A DNA stretch of 64,000 bases from Bacteroidota bacterium (GTDB lineage Bacteria; Bacteroidota; Bacteroidia; Bacteroidales; F082): positions 1 through 64,000 of the forward strand of contig JACNJS010000035.1 in the NCBI GenBank assembly GCA_014382445.1, given 5' to 3'. Below are positions 8,633 to 17,473 of the stretch, one piece after another. The stretch's first letter is position 1. Each line of letters starts with the position of its first letter. A program made the position numbers and the translations under genes. The notes under the pieces were generated by a model. The model was not told the origin of the DNA. It saw only the letters and a list, made by a program, of their open reading frames with translations, and made no database searches.

Positions 8633-10540
8633 CTAAACCATCATCAATTCGGCAGTCAGATTTTGATCGGAGGAAAGGTTCATTTTTTTGCGAATGCGAT
8701 GCCGTGCGATTTCCAATGAATTAGTGGAAATATTTGTGATGATGGCAATATCCTTAGTTTGCAGATTAATCCTGATAAATGCGCAGAAAAGCATTTCGCG
8801 AGGTGTAAGATCGGGGTGCTTTTGGATTAGACGTGTATAAAATCCAGGGTGTACCGTTGAGAAAACTTTTTCAAATTCATCCAATGGGTTTATGTTGTTG
8901 GCAGTTTCCATATTATTAAGCACTTTTTGAAAGTCCTCACGGTCGTGCTTGCCCCTGAATTTATTTGTGAAAGCATTGAGCTTGTATATTACTTCATGAA
9001 AAACATTAACAAGTTTTGCGTACAGCAGTGTGTTAAAAATAATTTCCTGCTCCTTTAGTTTTAGCTTTAGTTGTGCTTTATCTTTTTCAGCGACTTTTAT
9101 CAGGGTATCTTTTTCAACCTGTACAATGGTTAGTTGTTGTGTTCTATTTTTTTCTTTGGCAAGGAGGTTCTTTTGCTTGAGAACAGTTTGCCTCCTCCTA
9201 TAACTAATTGTAATAAAGATTGTGGTAAGAATTCCCAGAAAAGAAACCAAAATCAACACCCATATCTGTGTTTTTTTGAGCAAATTGGCTTTTTGAAGAA
9301 GGACGATTTCAACTTCTTTCTTTTCAAAATTATAGGTTGTTTCCAGCTCAAGTAATTTTTCCCTGGTTTTTCTCCCTGCAATGCTATCGGAAATTACTTT
9401 GTATTCGCTTAAGTAATTAATGGTATCCGTATTAGACTCTTTCATCACCAATTGCGCGAGTTGAAATAATAGATCTTTCTGAAATTCAAAATTTTCCTCC
9501 TCCCGTGCCAACTGCAGTGCTTTTTTGTAATAGGCTCTCGCTTTTTCGAAATGAAGATGCTTTGTTTCGTTTTCTGCCAATCCATGGAGCGACCTGAACT
9601 GCCCCTCGACAATAGCGTATTCCTTACTCCAATTGTATACCTGATCCAAGGTGGTTTTTGCTTCTTCATAGTTACCTAATAGTATAAGCGTATTTCCCAG
9701 ATTGAAGGTGCCGATAATCTCACCCATGACCCTATTCAATTGTTTTTGTAGTTCAATGTATCCTTTAAAATAATAAATTGCTGAATCGTAATGCCCTTCA
9801 TTTTTCAACATAATACCCATATTGTTAATATTTGAGCTTAATTCGAAGAGATTATTAATGGAATCATTGATGTGAATGGCTTTTTTAAGATAAGCTTTTG
9901 ACAACTCGAAAAGTTTTTGTTCACCGTAAACATTTGATATGTGGTTTAGTATGATGGCCACATTTCTTGAATTGTTCGTTTGCTCAAAATATTGAAGGCC
10001 TTTTTGGAAGTATATCAGAGCAGAATCATACTGCTGTTCATAATAATAACATTCGCCCAGTGAGGAATAGTTAGACGCAATGTTGCCTTTTTTACCTTGT
10101 GCTTCGTTTAGCAGCAATGCTTCTATCAATTTTTGCCTGGCAAGTCCGTATTTGTTGGCTGTAATCAGTGTATTTGCCTGAAGATGAAGGATCAAGCTAA
10201 TATTATTAGTATCCCTACTCTCGTATGCCAATTTAAGAGATCGAGTAAACATTAGGTTGGCAGAATCAAGCATGTACATTCTTTCGTAAACAATACCGGT
10301 TTGGTTCATTGCTTCGATTAGCAGAGGCTCATCACCAAGGCTATAAGCTAGTTCGATTACTTGTTTTGCTATAAACAGTACACTATCCGGGTTTCTATCA
10401 ACCAGACTGGTTTCCACTGATGCATTAAAAGCATCAACTATTTGTTGTTGTTGTGGGGTGAGATTATTTTTTCCGTTGCGGCATCCCAAAAGAGAAATTA
10501 CCAGAAAGAAAATAAAAATTATATTAACAAGTCGGAACAT
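8633..10540 (-). CDS. Membrane-anchored TPR regulator with C-terminal LuxR-type helix-turn-helix
   Basis: A lipoprotein-type signal ends in LLGC at residues 17-20. Tetratricopeptide repeats fill about residues 60-390 (for example GKKGNIASNYSSLGECYYYEQQYDSALIYF-like helical pairs). One membrane span follows (about 432-452, WVLILVSFLGILTTIFI), then a charged coiled coil and a LuxR-like helix-turn-helix at the end (DLTPREMLFC, TKDIAII, LEIARHRIRKKM). This is a known Bacteroidota design in which extracytoplasmic TPRs sense a signal and a cytoplasmic helix-turn-helix binds DNA. It is transcribed toward the LamG genes, and its last ~145 codons are duplicated at 7693-8133. The signal it senses is unknown. 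Regulation of the LamG genes is inferred from position only. Confidence 0.82.
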   Translation of the reverse strand: MFRLVNIIFIFFLVISLLGCRNGKNNLTPQQQQIVDAFNASVETSLVDRNPDSVLFIAKQVIELAYSLGDEPLLIEAMNQTGIVYERMYMLDSANLMFTRSLKLAYESRDTNNISLILHLQANTLITANKYGLARQKLIEALLLNEAQGKKGNIASNYSSLGECYYYEQQYDSALIYFQKGLQYFEQTNNSRNVAIILNHISNVYGEQKLFELSKAYLKKAIHINDSINNLFELSSNINNMGIMLKNEGHYDSAIYYFKGYIELQKQLNRVMGEIIGTFNLGNTLILLGNYEEAKTTLDQVYNWSKEYAIVEGQFRSLHGLAENETKHLHFEKARAYYKKALQLAREEENFEFQKDLLFQLAQLVMKESNTDTINYLSEYKVISDSIAGRKTREKLLELETTYNFEKKEVEIVLLQKANLLKKTQIWVLILVSFLGILTTIFITISYRRRQTVLKQKNLLAKEKNRTQQLTIVQVEKDTLIKVAEKDKAQLKLKLKEQEIIFNTLLYAKLVNVFHEVIYKLNAFTNKFRGKHDREDFQKVLNNMETANNINPLDEFEKVFSTVHPGFYTRLIQKHPDLTPREMLFCAFIRINLQTKDIAIITNISTNSLEIARHRIRKKMNLSSDQNLTAELMMV

Positions 10541-10618
10541 TACATTTTTTGGGTAAAAGTATTGATTTTTTTACTTTCATTTTGGTTTAAAAATACCAAA
10601 GTGTTTATCAGATTTTTT

Positions 10619-10626
10619 TACTTTTG
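10619..10626 (+). promoter_or_regulatory. Putative -7 promoter element TACTTTTG
   Basis: TACTTTTG fits TAnnTTTG and ends 19 bases before the methyltransferase ATG. I see no TTTG at the proper -33 distance, so the assignment is tentative. Confidence 0.35.
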
Positions 10627-10645
10627 ATAATCTATACAAGTAACA

Positions 10646-11500
10646 ATGAATAATACACACTTCCCCGATAAATCCTTAAACAAAATTCAAAATGATCTTG
10701 GTGATGTTTTTTGTGATATAAATACGCATTTGGAAGTTGCCGATATTATTCGCAAACATTTAACAAATCAACTTGATATCAGAGAAATTGCGCTCAACGG
10801 GCTTAACTTAAACAACGTAAAAAAGATAGTTGATCTGGGTTGTGGCTTTGGGTTTTTTACCAGAGGATTGAAAGGAAAAGTTAAAAATGGCACGGAAATT
10901 TTAGGGATTGACAGGCATAAAAAAAACGAACAACATTATTTACGTGCTTGTGCCGAAACCGGTCTCAATGGCCGATTTGTTTCAAATGGGATTAGTGAAA
11001 TTGAATCTTTACGGCGAAAATCAGTTGATCTGGTAATTTGTAGTTATGCGCTCTATTTTTTCCCTGAATATATCAAACAAATATCTGAGATTGTGAAGGA
11101 TGATGGCTGCTTTATAGCAATTACGCATTCATATCCACACATGGCTGAATTTACAAGCTATGTTAAACAAATATTAAAAAAGATTGGGTTTGATACATCA
11201 AAACAATTGCCATACGAAGAATTGATTAATGGGTTTTCGGATGAGAATGGAAAGGAGCTGTTATCTTCAGCATTTAGTAATATTGAGTTTAAAAAAGTAT
11301 CAAGCAGTTTGCTTTTTAAATATGAGGATTATAGTCTTTTTGAAAAATACTTCAGGTTTAAAAAGTCATTTTTCATTCCGGATAAAAATTATGACCAGGA
11401 TAAACTCACCGAAATTATACTTGATAGTTTAAGAAATGACATAAAAAAGAATGGCGAAATTAGTATATCTAAAGAAGATATGATTTTTATTTGCAGGTGA
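10646..11500 (+). CDS. Class I SAM-dependent methyltransferase
   Basis: The glycine-rich SAM-binding loop VDLGCGFGFFTRG lies at about residues 64-76, followed by the acidic ribose contact (GIDRHKKN) and a motif-IV-like strand DLVICSYALYFFPEY, the order of a Rossmann-type methyltransferase. There is no signal peptide or membrane segment. The substrate cannot be told from the sequence. The next gene, a Nudix fusion, starts about 65 bases downstream on the same strand, so the two may be co-transcribed. The start ATG has a plausible -7 element 20 bases upstream. Confidence 0.75.
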   Translation: MNNTHFPDKSLNKIQNDLGDVFCDINTHLEVADIIRKHLTNQLDIREIALNGLNLNNVKKIVDLGCGFGFFTRGLKGKVKNGTEILGIDRHKKNEQHYLRACAETGLNGRFVSNGISEIESLRRKSVDLVICSYALYFFPEYIKQISEIVKDDGCFIAITHSYPHMAEFTSYVKQILKKIGFDTSKQLPYEELINGFSDENGKELLSSAFSNIEFKKVSSSLLFKYEDYSLFEKYFRFKKSFFIPDKNYDQDKLTEIILDSLRNDIKKNGEISISKEDMIFICR

Positions 11501-11565
11501 AATTTCGACTAAATCGCCAATCTGGGCCGATTTTGATATGATTGAAAACGAACAAAATTAAACAG

Positions 11566-12567
11566 ATGAAAAAGAAAAGAAAATATTGTCCGTATTGCAG
11601 CAGTAAAATTACCGTTCGTAATGAGGGAGATAGTTTGAGAGATTATTGCGATTCATGCGATATGTTTTTTTATGATAACCCCTTGCCTGTAGCATCAACA
11701 ATTGTTGTGAAAAACAGAGAAGTACTGCTTGTAAAACGAAAATTTGATCCGTATAAAGGGCATTGGTGTCTTCCGTCAGGGTTTGCCGAAATTGGTGAGA
11801 GCATCCAGGCTGCTGCTCTTCGCGAACTGGAAGAAGAAACCGGAATTCAAGGAAAAGTAATAGGTTTTGTAAATGTAAATTCAACACACAATAATTTTTA
11901 TGGCGATCTCATATTTGTCACCTTTGAGACTGAATGGATTGGTGGGGAACTATTAGCCGGTGATGACGCAGAAGCTGTTAAATTTTTTGCATTTGAAGAG
12001 ATCCCACATCTTGCATTTGAATCAAACATTATGGCATTGCAAAGATATGCAGAAAGCAAAAAAGAATATTGGGAAATAGTGGATTCGTTTTCTATGTCAA
12101 TATCCAGCAGTAAAAAGAAAAAACGAGAAGGCAACTTTGTTTCCGACAAGCTTATAAAAATTATTGAGCACAATGCAGAGGTTATTGCCGCTAGATGGCT
12201 TAACGATGTAATGACCAATAAATCAACCCCCACGTATGCAACATCAGATTCTAAAGTTTCACTTCAGCGAATTATGTGGGTGATAGGACAATTTGAAAAA
12301 TGGCTCGGTGGATACTACAGTAAAAAAGATTTACGGGAATATTACCTCAAACTAGGGTGTGAAAGAAAAAAGGAAGGATTTGAACTCAGCGAAGTATTAA
12401 GTGCCATCAGTCTCACCCGCAAACACATATGGGAATTTGCATTGTCTCAGCAAATGTGGACCAGCACTATTGATATCTATTCAGCCCTTGAGCTGGAAAG
12501 ACGAATGATGTTATTTTTCGACCGAGCTTCGTATTATACTGCCCGCGGATTTGAGAAGGAGCGATGA
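11566..12567 (+). CDS. Nudix hydrolase with zinc ribbon, fused to an RsbRD-like sensor domain
   Basis: The chosen ATG at 11566 begins MKKKRKYCPYC; a TTG eight codons upstream is also possible. An N-terminal zinc ribbon (CPYC...CDSC) precedes a Nudix domain whose box is complete: GFAEIGES then LRELEEETGI fits GX5EX7REUXEEXGU. This arrangement is typical of NADH pyrophosphatase-like or ADP-ribose-type Nudix enzymes acting on nucleoside diphosphate derivatives. From about residue 190 a helical domain follows (LIKIIEHNAEVIAARWLNDV, TPTY, IDIYSALELERRMMLFFDRA) that resembles the RsbRD-type N-terminal sensor domain found in stress regulators and some histidine kinases. I am sure of the Nudix part and moderately sure of the second domain. 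Its role here is unknown. Confidence 0.8.
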   Translation: MKKKRKYCPYCSSKITVRNEGDSLRDYCDSCDMFFYDNPLPVASTIVVKNREVLLVKRKFDPYKGHWCLPSGFAEIGESIQAAALRELEEETGIQGKVIGFVNVNSTHNNFYGDLIFVTFETEWIGGELLAGDDAEAVKFFAFEEIPHLAFESNIMALQRYAESKKEYWEIVDSFSMSISSSKKKKREGNFVSDKLIKIIEHNAEVIAARWLNDVMTNKSTPTYATSDSKVSLQRIMWVIGQFEKWLGGYYSKKDLREYYLKLGCERKKEGFELSEVLSAISLTRKHIWEFALSQQMWTSTIDIYSALELERRMMLFFDRASYYTARGFEKER

Positions 12568-12645
12568 CGAAGAATCTCAATATTGCTAATAATCAGGTTA
12601 ATGTGATTCATCACTGCGTTCCAATTAATCAGATATGTAAAAATG

Positions 12646-15108
12646 CTAACCCGAATAATTCAATGAAACAGAAGGACTTTCATGCACAACTTTAAATGAA
12701 CGTATAAGCACAGTGGTGGTTGCTATTAGAAAAGTAATTAGTATGCCCGCAACAAAATACCACCCGTTAATAGTTATGTGATAAGCAAATGTGTTTAACC
12801 AGCTCGTCATTAAGAAATAAACAATTACTGAAGCAATTAATCCGGCAATCATTACAACTCTTAAATAAACTTTAGCTAACATTATCATGATTTGTATTTC
12901 CGACCCACCTAAAATTCTTCTTATACCAATCTCTTTAGTTCTCTGTTGAATTAGAAATGAAGATAAGCCGTAAAGCCCCAAACTGGAAATGAAAATTACG
13001 AATACCGAAAAATAAATGAAAAGCGACAACATTTTTTTATCACCTTTGTACAAGTTTTCCAGCTTTGTTTCCAGTAATGTATAGTGTAAAAAGCTGCCTT
13101 TATTAGTTTCTTCCCACACTTTTCGAATGTGACTGATAGCGTTATCTTTTTTGCCGTCTTCAAACTTAACAAGGACATACCGTGCTTTTTTTGAATCCAA
13201 TATAAACACTAATGGTTCAACATCCTCATGCAGAGATGAAAAATTGAAGTTTTTTACGACTCCAATAATCTTACCCCTATCAAGATTATCTTCGTATGCT
13301 AAATTGAGACTGGTTCCAACTGCATTATCAAGTTTTAAAAAATCATCTGCGGCTTCATTTATGATAAAGTTTCTGGTTGTATCTTCTGAAGGTGAATTTG
13401 TGAAGTGCCGACCTTTTAATAATGGAGCCCTCAATAATTCAAAATAATTATTTCCAACACCGTAATAATTCAATGCCTGAATATTCTGTTTGGATGTATC
13501 CCCAACATAAAAAAGCATCTTCCCTCCGGTGTAACCCGGAACATTCAACGCCGAAGAAACCTCCAAAATTGAATTATCTTCACCAAGTGCTGTCAAAAAA
13601 TTGCTAATCCGATGTTTGAAAGTGGTATCATGTGGCGTATTGATCACAATAATGTTTTCTTCTTCAAATCCAAGATCATGCGATTTTAAAAAATCCATTT
13701 GTGCATATACGATGAAAGTTGAAATTATAATGCCAATGGAAACCACATATTGCACTGTTACTAAAAAACGCCTCAATAAACCGGCAGAAAAATGCTGCCT
13801 GCCAAATTTGCCTGATATAAAATAATTGCCTTTAATAACCGATGCCGGATTGAACGACGTAAGCACGAAAGCAGGAAAACTTCCACCAATAAGGGCAAGA
13901 ATAAAAATCATGATAAACAAAATAATTCCAAAAATTATTCCTTCTCCTGAAAATATACTGCCAACAAGTGTTAGTTCCTTGCCAACCAGCTGATTAAACT
14001 TCGGCATAAGAAATTCAACCACTGACATTGCAAGAATAAATGAAAAGAAAGTTAGTATGACTGATTCACTTATATATTGAAAAACCAGTTGACTTTTAGT
14101 TGCCCCTATCACTTTGCGTATGCCGATCTCTTTTGCTCTTCTCAGTGAGCGCGCCGTTGCAAGATTTATATAATTTATCGATGCTGTTAACAAAATAAAG
14201 GCAGCAATAATTCCAAAAATATATAAAAAGGTTACATCAACATTCGATGGCGAGTCGTATTGCAGTTGGGTGTTGAAATGAACATTAGAAACCTGTTCAA
14301 ACTTATTAATGAAATAGCCTTCAATTTCCATATTGTCTTCCTTAGAGGATTCAAGGCGACCTTTTTCGGCGTACCCATTAAATTTAAATGCAAAATCTTC
14401 AATATTTACTGTATCATTTAGTTTTACATAAGTATAACAGATAAGCCAATACCAGTCTTTTTTCAATCGGACAAGGCCAGCTGTATCTAATGAAGATTCC
14501 GAAACTATTGCATCAAAATTATGATGTGATGGCCAGCATTTTTTTTCAAATACTCCTACAACAGTATATTCTCGAACTACGGTACTCAGCTTTTTCCCGA
14601 TAGCCGATTCATCACCAAAAATTTCCTGAGAAATTTCAGAAGAAATAACCATTGTGTTTGGTTCGCTTAGCATGGAGTCGGGATTTCCTTCCAAAAAGGG
14701 ATAATCAAAAATTTTAAAGAAATTCTGTTCGCTAAGTGTTATATCCGGGATTTCAAAAACCTCTCCTTCGTATGTAACTGATGAAATATCATTAATGTCT
14801 GATGGGTCGGTAAAAAACATATTTGTAGAACTAACTACTTCCGGGAACTCCTTCCTGAAATCTTCAGCCAGTCTGAACGGTGTTAATGCAATTTTTTCAA
14901 TTTTTCCATCAACATTATATTCGCTTGTAACCCGATATATATTTTTATAGTCGCTCCATTGCCTGTCGTAGCGTATCTCGCTTTGGATATAGAGGAAAAT
15001 AAATGTAAAAACAGCTATACCAATTGCTAAACCAATTATGTTTAATAATGCATAACTCTTCTGCCTCAAGAGTACCCTGGTTCCTATTTTAAAATAATTG
15101 CCAAGCAT
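12646..15108 (-). CDS. FtsX/MacB-type ABC transporter permease
   Basis: The 820-residue protein has the double FtsX layout common in Bacteroidota: a first membrane span (about residues 21-42), a large periplasmic MacB-like domain, three spans around residues 290-420 with the conserved RAKEIGIRKVIGAT loop, a second periplasmic domain, and a last group of spans with a second loop RTKEIGIRRILGG. These loops couple to the ATPase. Such permeases form a mechanotransmission or export complex rather than an importer. The matching ATPase is encoded 71 bases upstream on the same strand. The divergent sigma-54 two-component pair next to it probably controls both. The exported substrate is unknown; envelope stress defence is a reasonable guess. 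Confidence 0.88.
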   Translation of the reverse strand: MLGNYFKIGTRVLLRQKSYALLNIIGLAIGIAVFTFIFLYIQSEIRYDRQWSDYKNIYRVTSEYNVDGKIEKIALTPFRLAEDFRKEFPEVVSSTNMFFTDPSDINDISSVTYEGEVFEIPDITLSEQNFFKIFDYPFLEGNPDSMLSEPNTMVISSEISQEIFGDESAIGKKLSTVVREYTVVGVFEKKCWPSHHNFDAIVSESSLDTAGLVRLKKDWYWLICYTYVKLNDTVNIEDFAFKFNGYAEKGRLESSKEDNMEIEGYFINKFEQVSNVHFNTQLQYDSPSNVDVTFLYIFGIIAAFILLTASINYINLATARSLRRAKEIGIRKVIGATKSQLVFQYISESVILTFFSFILAMSVVEFLMPKFNQLVGKELTLVGSIFSGEGIIFGIILFIMIFILALIGGSFPAFVLTSFNPASVIKGNYFISGKFGRQHFSAGLLRRFLVTVQYVVSIGIIISTFIVYAQMDFLKSHDLGFEEENIIVINTPHDTTFKHRISNFLTALGEDNSILEVSSALNVPGYTGGKMLFYVGDTSKQNIQALNYYGVGNNYFELLRAPLLKGRHFTNSPSEDTTRNFIINEAADDFLKLDNAVGTSLNLAYEDNLDRGKIIGVVKNFNFSSLHEDVEPLVFILDSKKARYVLVKFEDGKKDNAISHIRKVWEETNKGSFLHYTLLETKLENLYKGDKKMLSLFIYFSVFVIFISSLGLYGLSSFLIQQRTKEIGIRRILGGSEIQIMIMLAKVYLRVVMIAGLIASVIVYFLMTSWLNTFAYHITINGWYFVAGILITFLIATTTVLIRSFKVVHESPSVSLNYSG

Positions 15109-15179
15109 TTTTATATTCTACATTCTACATTTAATATTTTCAACTCAACCTTTACTATCAACCAACTGCCATACGCCGT

Positions 15180-15863
15180 CTAAATTATACTATTAAAATT
15201 TTCATTAATAATTTGACCGTCAAAAAGGTGCACTACACGTCTGCTATAAGACGCATCGCGCCGTGAATGGGTAACCATAATGATTGTTGTCCCTTTTTTA
15301 TTTAACTCATTTAACATCAACATTACATCTTCGCCGTGCATTGAGTCAAGGTTACCGGTGGGCTCATCTGCCAACAATAACGGGGGGTTTGCAACTACAG
15401 CTCTGGCAACTGCCACACGTTGCTGTTGTCCGCCCGAAAGCTGCACAGGAAACAAGTTTTTTCGGTGGCTGATACTCATCTGATTTATAACGTCTTCAAC
15501 ACGATTTTTCCTTTCTTTACGTTTCCATCCTAAATATAGAAGTGGAAGTTCTATGTTTTCATATACAGTAAGTTCTTCAATAAGGTTAAAATTCTGAAAT
15601 ACAAACCCTATATTTCTTTTTCTAAGTTCGGTTTTTTGCTTTTCAAATAATTGCGTTACTTCCTGACCGAAAAACAAATACTTTCCTGCTGTAATATTAT
15701 CAATCATTCCCAGTATATTCAGTAATGTTGTTTTGCCGCAACCCGAAGGACCCATAACAGCTATAAAATCACCCTTTTCAACCTTTAGGCTGACATTACG
15801 CAAGGCTACTGTTTCAATATCCTCTGCCTTAAATGTTTTTGTAAGTTCAAAAGTCTCTATCAT
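15180..15863 (-). CDS. ABC transporter ATPase, MacB/LolD type
   Basis: All ATPase motifs are present: Walker A GPSGCGKTT at residues 38-46, Q-loop in FVFQNFNL, signature LSGGQQQR, Walker B LLLADEPTGNLD, and the switch histidine in MVTHSR. At 227 residues it is the usual size for the soluble subunit of a MacB/LolCDE-like exporter. It is the first gene of a two-gene unit with the permease downstream. A sigma-54-like -24 element lies 34-47 bases before the start, in keeping with the divergent NtrC-type regulator gene. Confidence 0.9.
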   Translation of the reverse strand: MIETFELTKTFKAEDIETVALRNVSLKVEKGDFIAVMGPSGCGKTTLLNILGMIDNITAGKYLFFGQEVTQLFEKQKTELRKRNIGFVFQNFNLIEELTVYENIELPLLYLGWKRKERKNRVEDVINQMSISHRKNLFPVQLSGGQQQRVAVARAVVANPPLLLADEPTGNLDSMHGEDVMLMLNELNKKGTTIIMVTHSRRDASYSRRVVHLFDGQIINENFNSII

Positions 15864-15894
15864 AATTGTCGGGTATGCTTAATTAACAAACTTT

Positions 15895-15911
15895 AACTAA
15901 TTCTGTGCCAA
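15895..15911 (-). promoter_or_regulatory. Possible sigma-54 (-24/-12) promoter for the ABC operon
   Basis: Read on the minus strand it is TTGGCACAGAATTAGTT. The -24 half TTGGCAC is perfect. The -12 half has TT in place but AG instead of GC. Its distance to the ATG at 15863 would place a start point about 20 bases upstream of the gene. The adjacent NtrC-type activator makes it plausible; the poor -12 half makes it uncertain. Confidence 0.4.
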
Positions 15912-16093
15912 TGCCTGTATCGTGTTGATAATACTTTCTTTATAAAATAAAAATAGTTAATGTGTAACATATTATGTCCGAAATCGTTCATATATTTGTA
16001 CAAAGGTGAACAATTATTTGTAATTTTATCTTAATATTACCAATTAGGATAGTTATACCAGCAATGACAATAACCCAATAAAAGACACAGATA

Positions 16094-17473
16094 ATGAGCA
16101 AGATAAACGCAAGGCTATTAATAGTTGATGATGATGCCGATATATTGTTAGCAGCTAAAATGTTTCTCAGGCAACACATCTCTATTATACATACTGAAAA
16201 AAACCCTAAAAAAATTCCTGATATCATCAAAAATGAAAATTATGATGTGATATTACTTGACATGAATTTTTCGCGCGATGCAACAAGTGGTCAGGAAGGT
16301 TTTCATTGGTTAAACGTAATATTGGAGCATGATCCTGCCGCCACAGTAATATTTATAACAGGCTATGGCGATATTGAGTTAGCGGTACAAGGCATTAAAG
16401 AAGGTGCAACTCACTTTGTATTAAAGCCGTGGGATAATAAGAAGCTTCTGGCAACAATTCAGTCTTCTTTGCAAATCCGAGAATCGAAAGTTGAACTTGA
16501 AAACTTAAGGGCAAAGCAAAAAGTTTTTATTTCTGATCAAAACCAGGATCACACCAACCTTATTGGCTCCTCACAGTCGATGCAAAAAGTTATGAAAATA
16601 GCTTATAAAGTAGCATCCACCGATGCCAACGTATTGATACTGGGTGAAAATGGAACCGGCAAGGAGGTTGTCGCAAGAGCTATCCACCGTGCCTCAAACC
16701 GTCGGGATAATGTTTTTGTAAGTGTTGATCTGGGTGCTATTACTGAAAGTCTATTTGAGAGCGAGCTATTTGGTTATAAAAAGGGCGCTTTTACTGATGC
16801 CAAAGAAGACCGGGCAGGAAGATTTGAGGTGGCAAGCGGAGGAACAATATTTTTGGATGAAATTGGGAATTTAAGTCATGGATTACAATCTAAATTATTA
16901 AGCGTTATTCAAAGCCGAAAAGTAATCAGGCTTGGCTCAAGTAAGGAGATTCCCATTAATGTTAGACTGATTTGCGCAACAAATATGCCTCTTTACGAAA
17001 TGGTTAACGAAAATAAATTTCGTCAGGATTTGCTTTACCGGATAAATACTGTTGAAATTAAACTTCCGCTACTTAAAGAAAGGCTGGAGGACATTGAACC
17101 CCTAATCGAACACTTTATTGATACGTATTGTACTAAATACAAGGTTCCGAAAAAACGAATAAGTGTAGGTACTTTGAAACGATTACAGATGCATGACTGG
17201 CCAGGAAACATACGCGAACTTCAGCATGCTGTAGAAAGAGCGGTAATACTAAGTGAATCAAATATACTTGAGCCCCATGATTTTTTTATGATGGAAAAAG
17301 AAGAAAAGAGTAGGGACGTCATCTCACAGGATAATTTAAACCTCGAAGAAGTAGAAAAAGTGCTGGTAAGAAAGGTAATAGACAAGCACGGCGGTAACAT
17401 CAGCAAGGCTGCTAAAGAATTAGGATTAACTCGCGCTTCCCTTTATAGAAGAATTGAGAAATATGGTTTATAA
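16094..17473 (+). CDS. Sigma-54-dependent response regulator (NtrC family)
   Basis: An N-terminal receiver domain carries the acidic pocket (VDDDAD) and the phospho-acceptor D56 (VILLDMNF), with the conserved Lys in LKPWDN. The central AAA+ domain has Walker A GENGTGKE (184-191), the sigma-54 contact loop GAFTDA (231-236) and Walker B-type GGTIFLDEIG. A Fis-type helix-turn-helix closes the protein (GGNISKAAKELGLTRASLYRR). All activator parts are intact, so it should drive sigma-54 promoters when phosphorylated. The sensor kinase gene overlaps its 3' end by 20 bases, so the two are translationally coupled. The divergent FtsX-type exporter is the likely target. Confidence 0.9.
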   Translation: MSKINARLLIVDDDADILLAAKMFLRQHISIIHTEKNPKKIPDIIKNENYDVILLDMNFSRDATSGQEGFHWLNVILEHDPAATVIFITGYGDIELAVQGIKEGATHFVLKPWDNKKLLATIQSSLQIRESKVELENLRAKQKVFISDQNQDHTNLIGSSQSMQKVMKIAYKVASTDANVLILGENGTGKEVVARAIHRASNRRDNVFVSVDLGAITESLFESELFGYKKGAFTDAKEDRAGRFEVASGGTIFLDEIGNLSHGLQSKLLSVIQSRKVIRLGSSKEIPINVRLICATNMPLYEMVNENKFRQDLLYRINTVEIKLPLLKERLEDIEPLIEHFIDTYCTKYKVPKKRISVGTLKRLQMHDWPGNIRELQHAVERAVILSESNILEPHDFFMMEKEEKSRDVISQDNLNLEEVEKVLVRKVIDKHGGNISKAAKELGLTRASLYRRIEKYGL

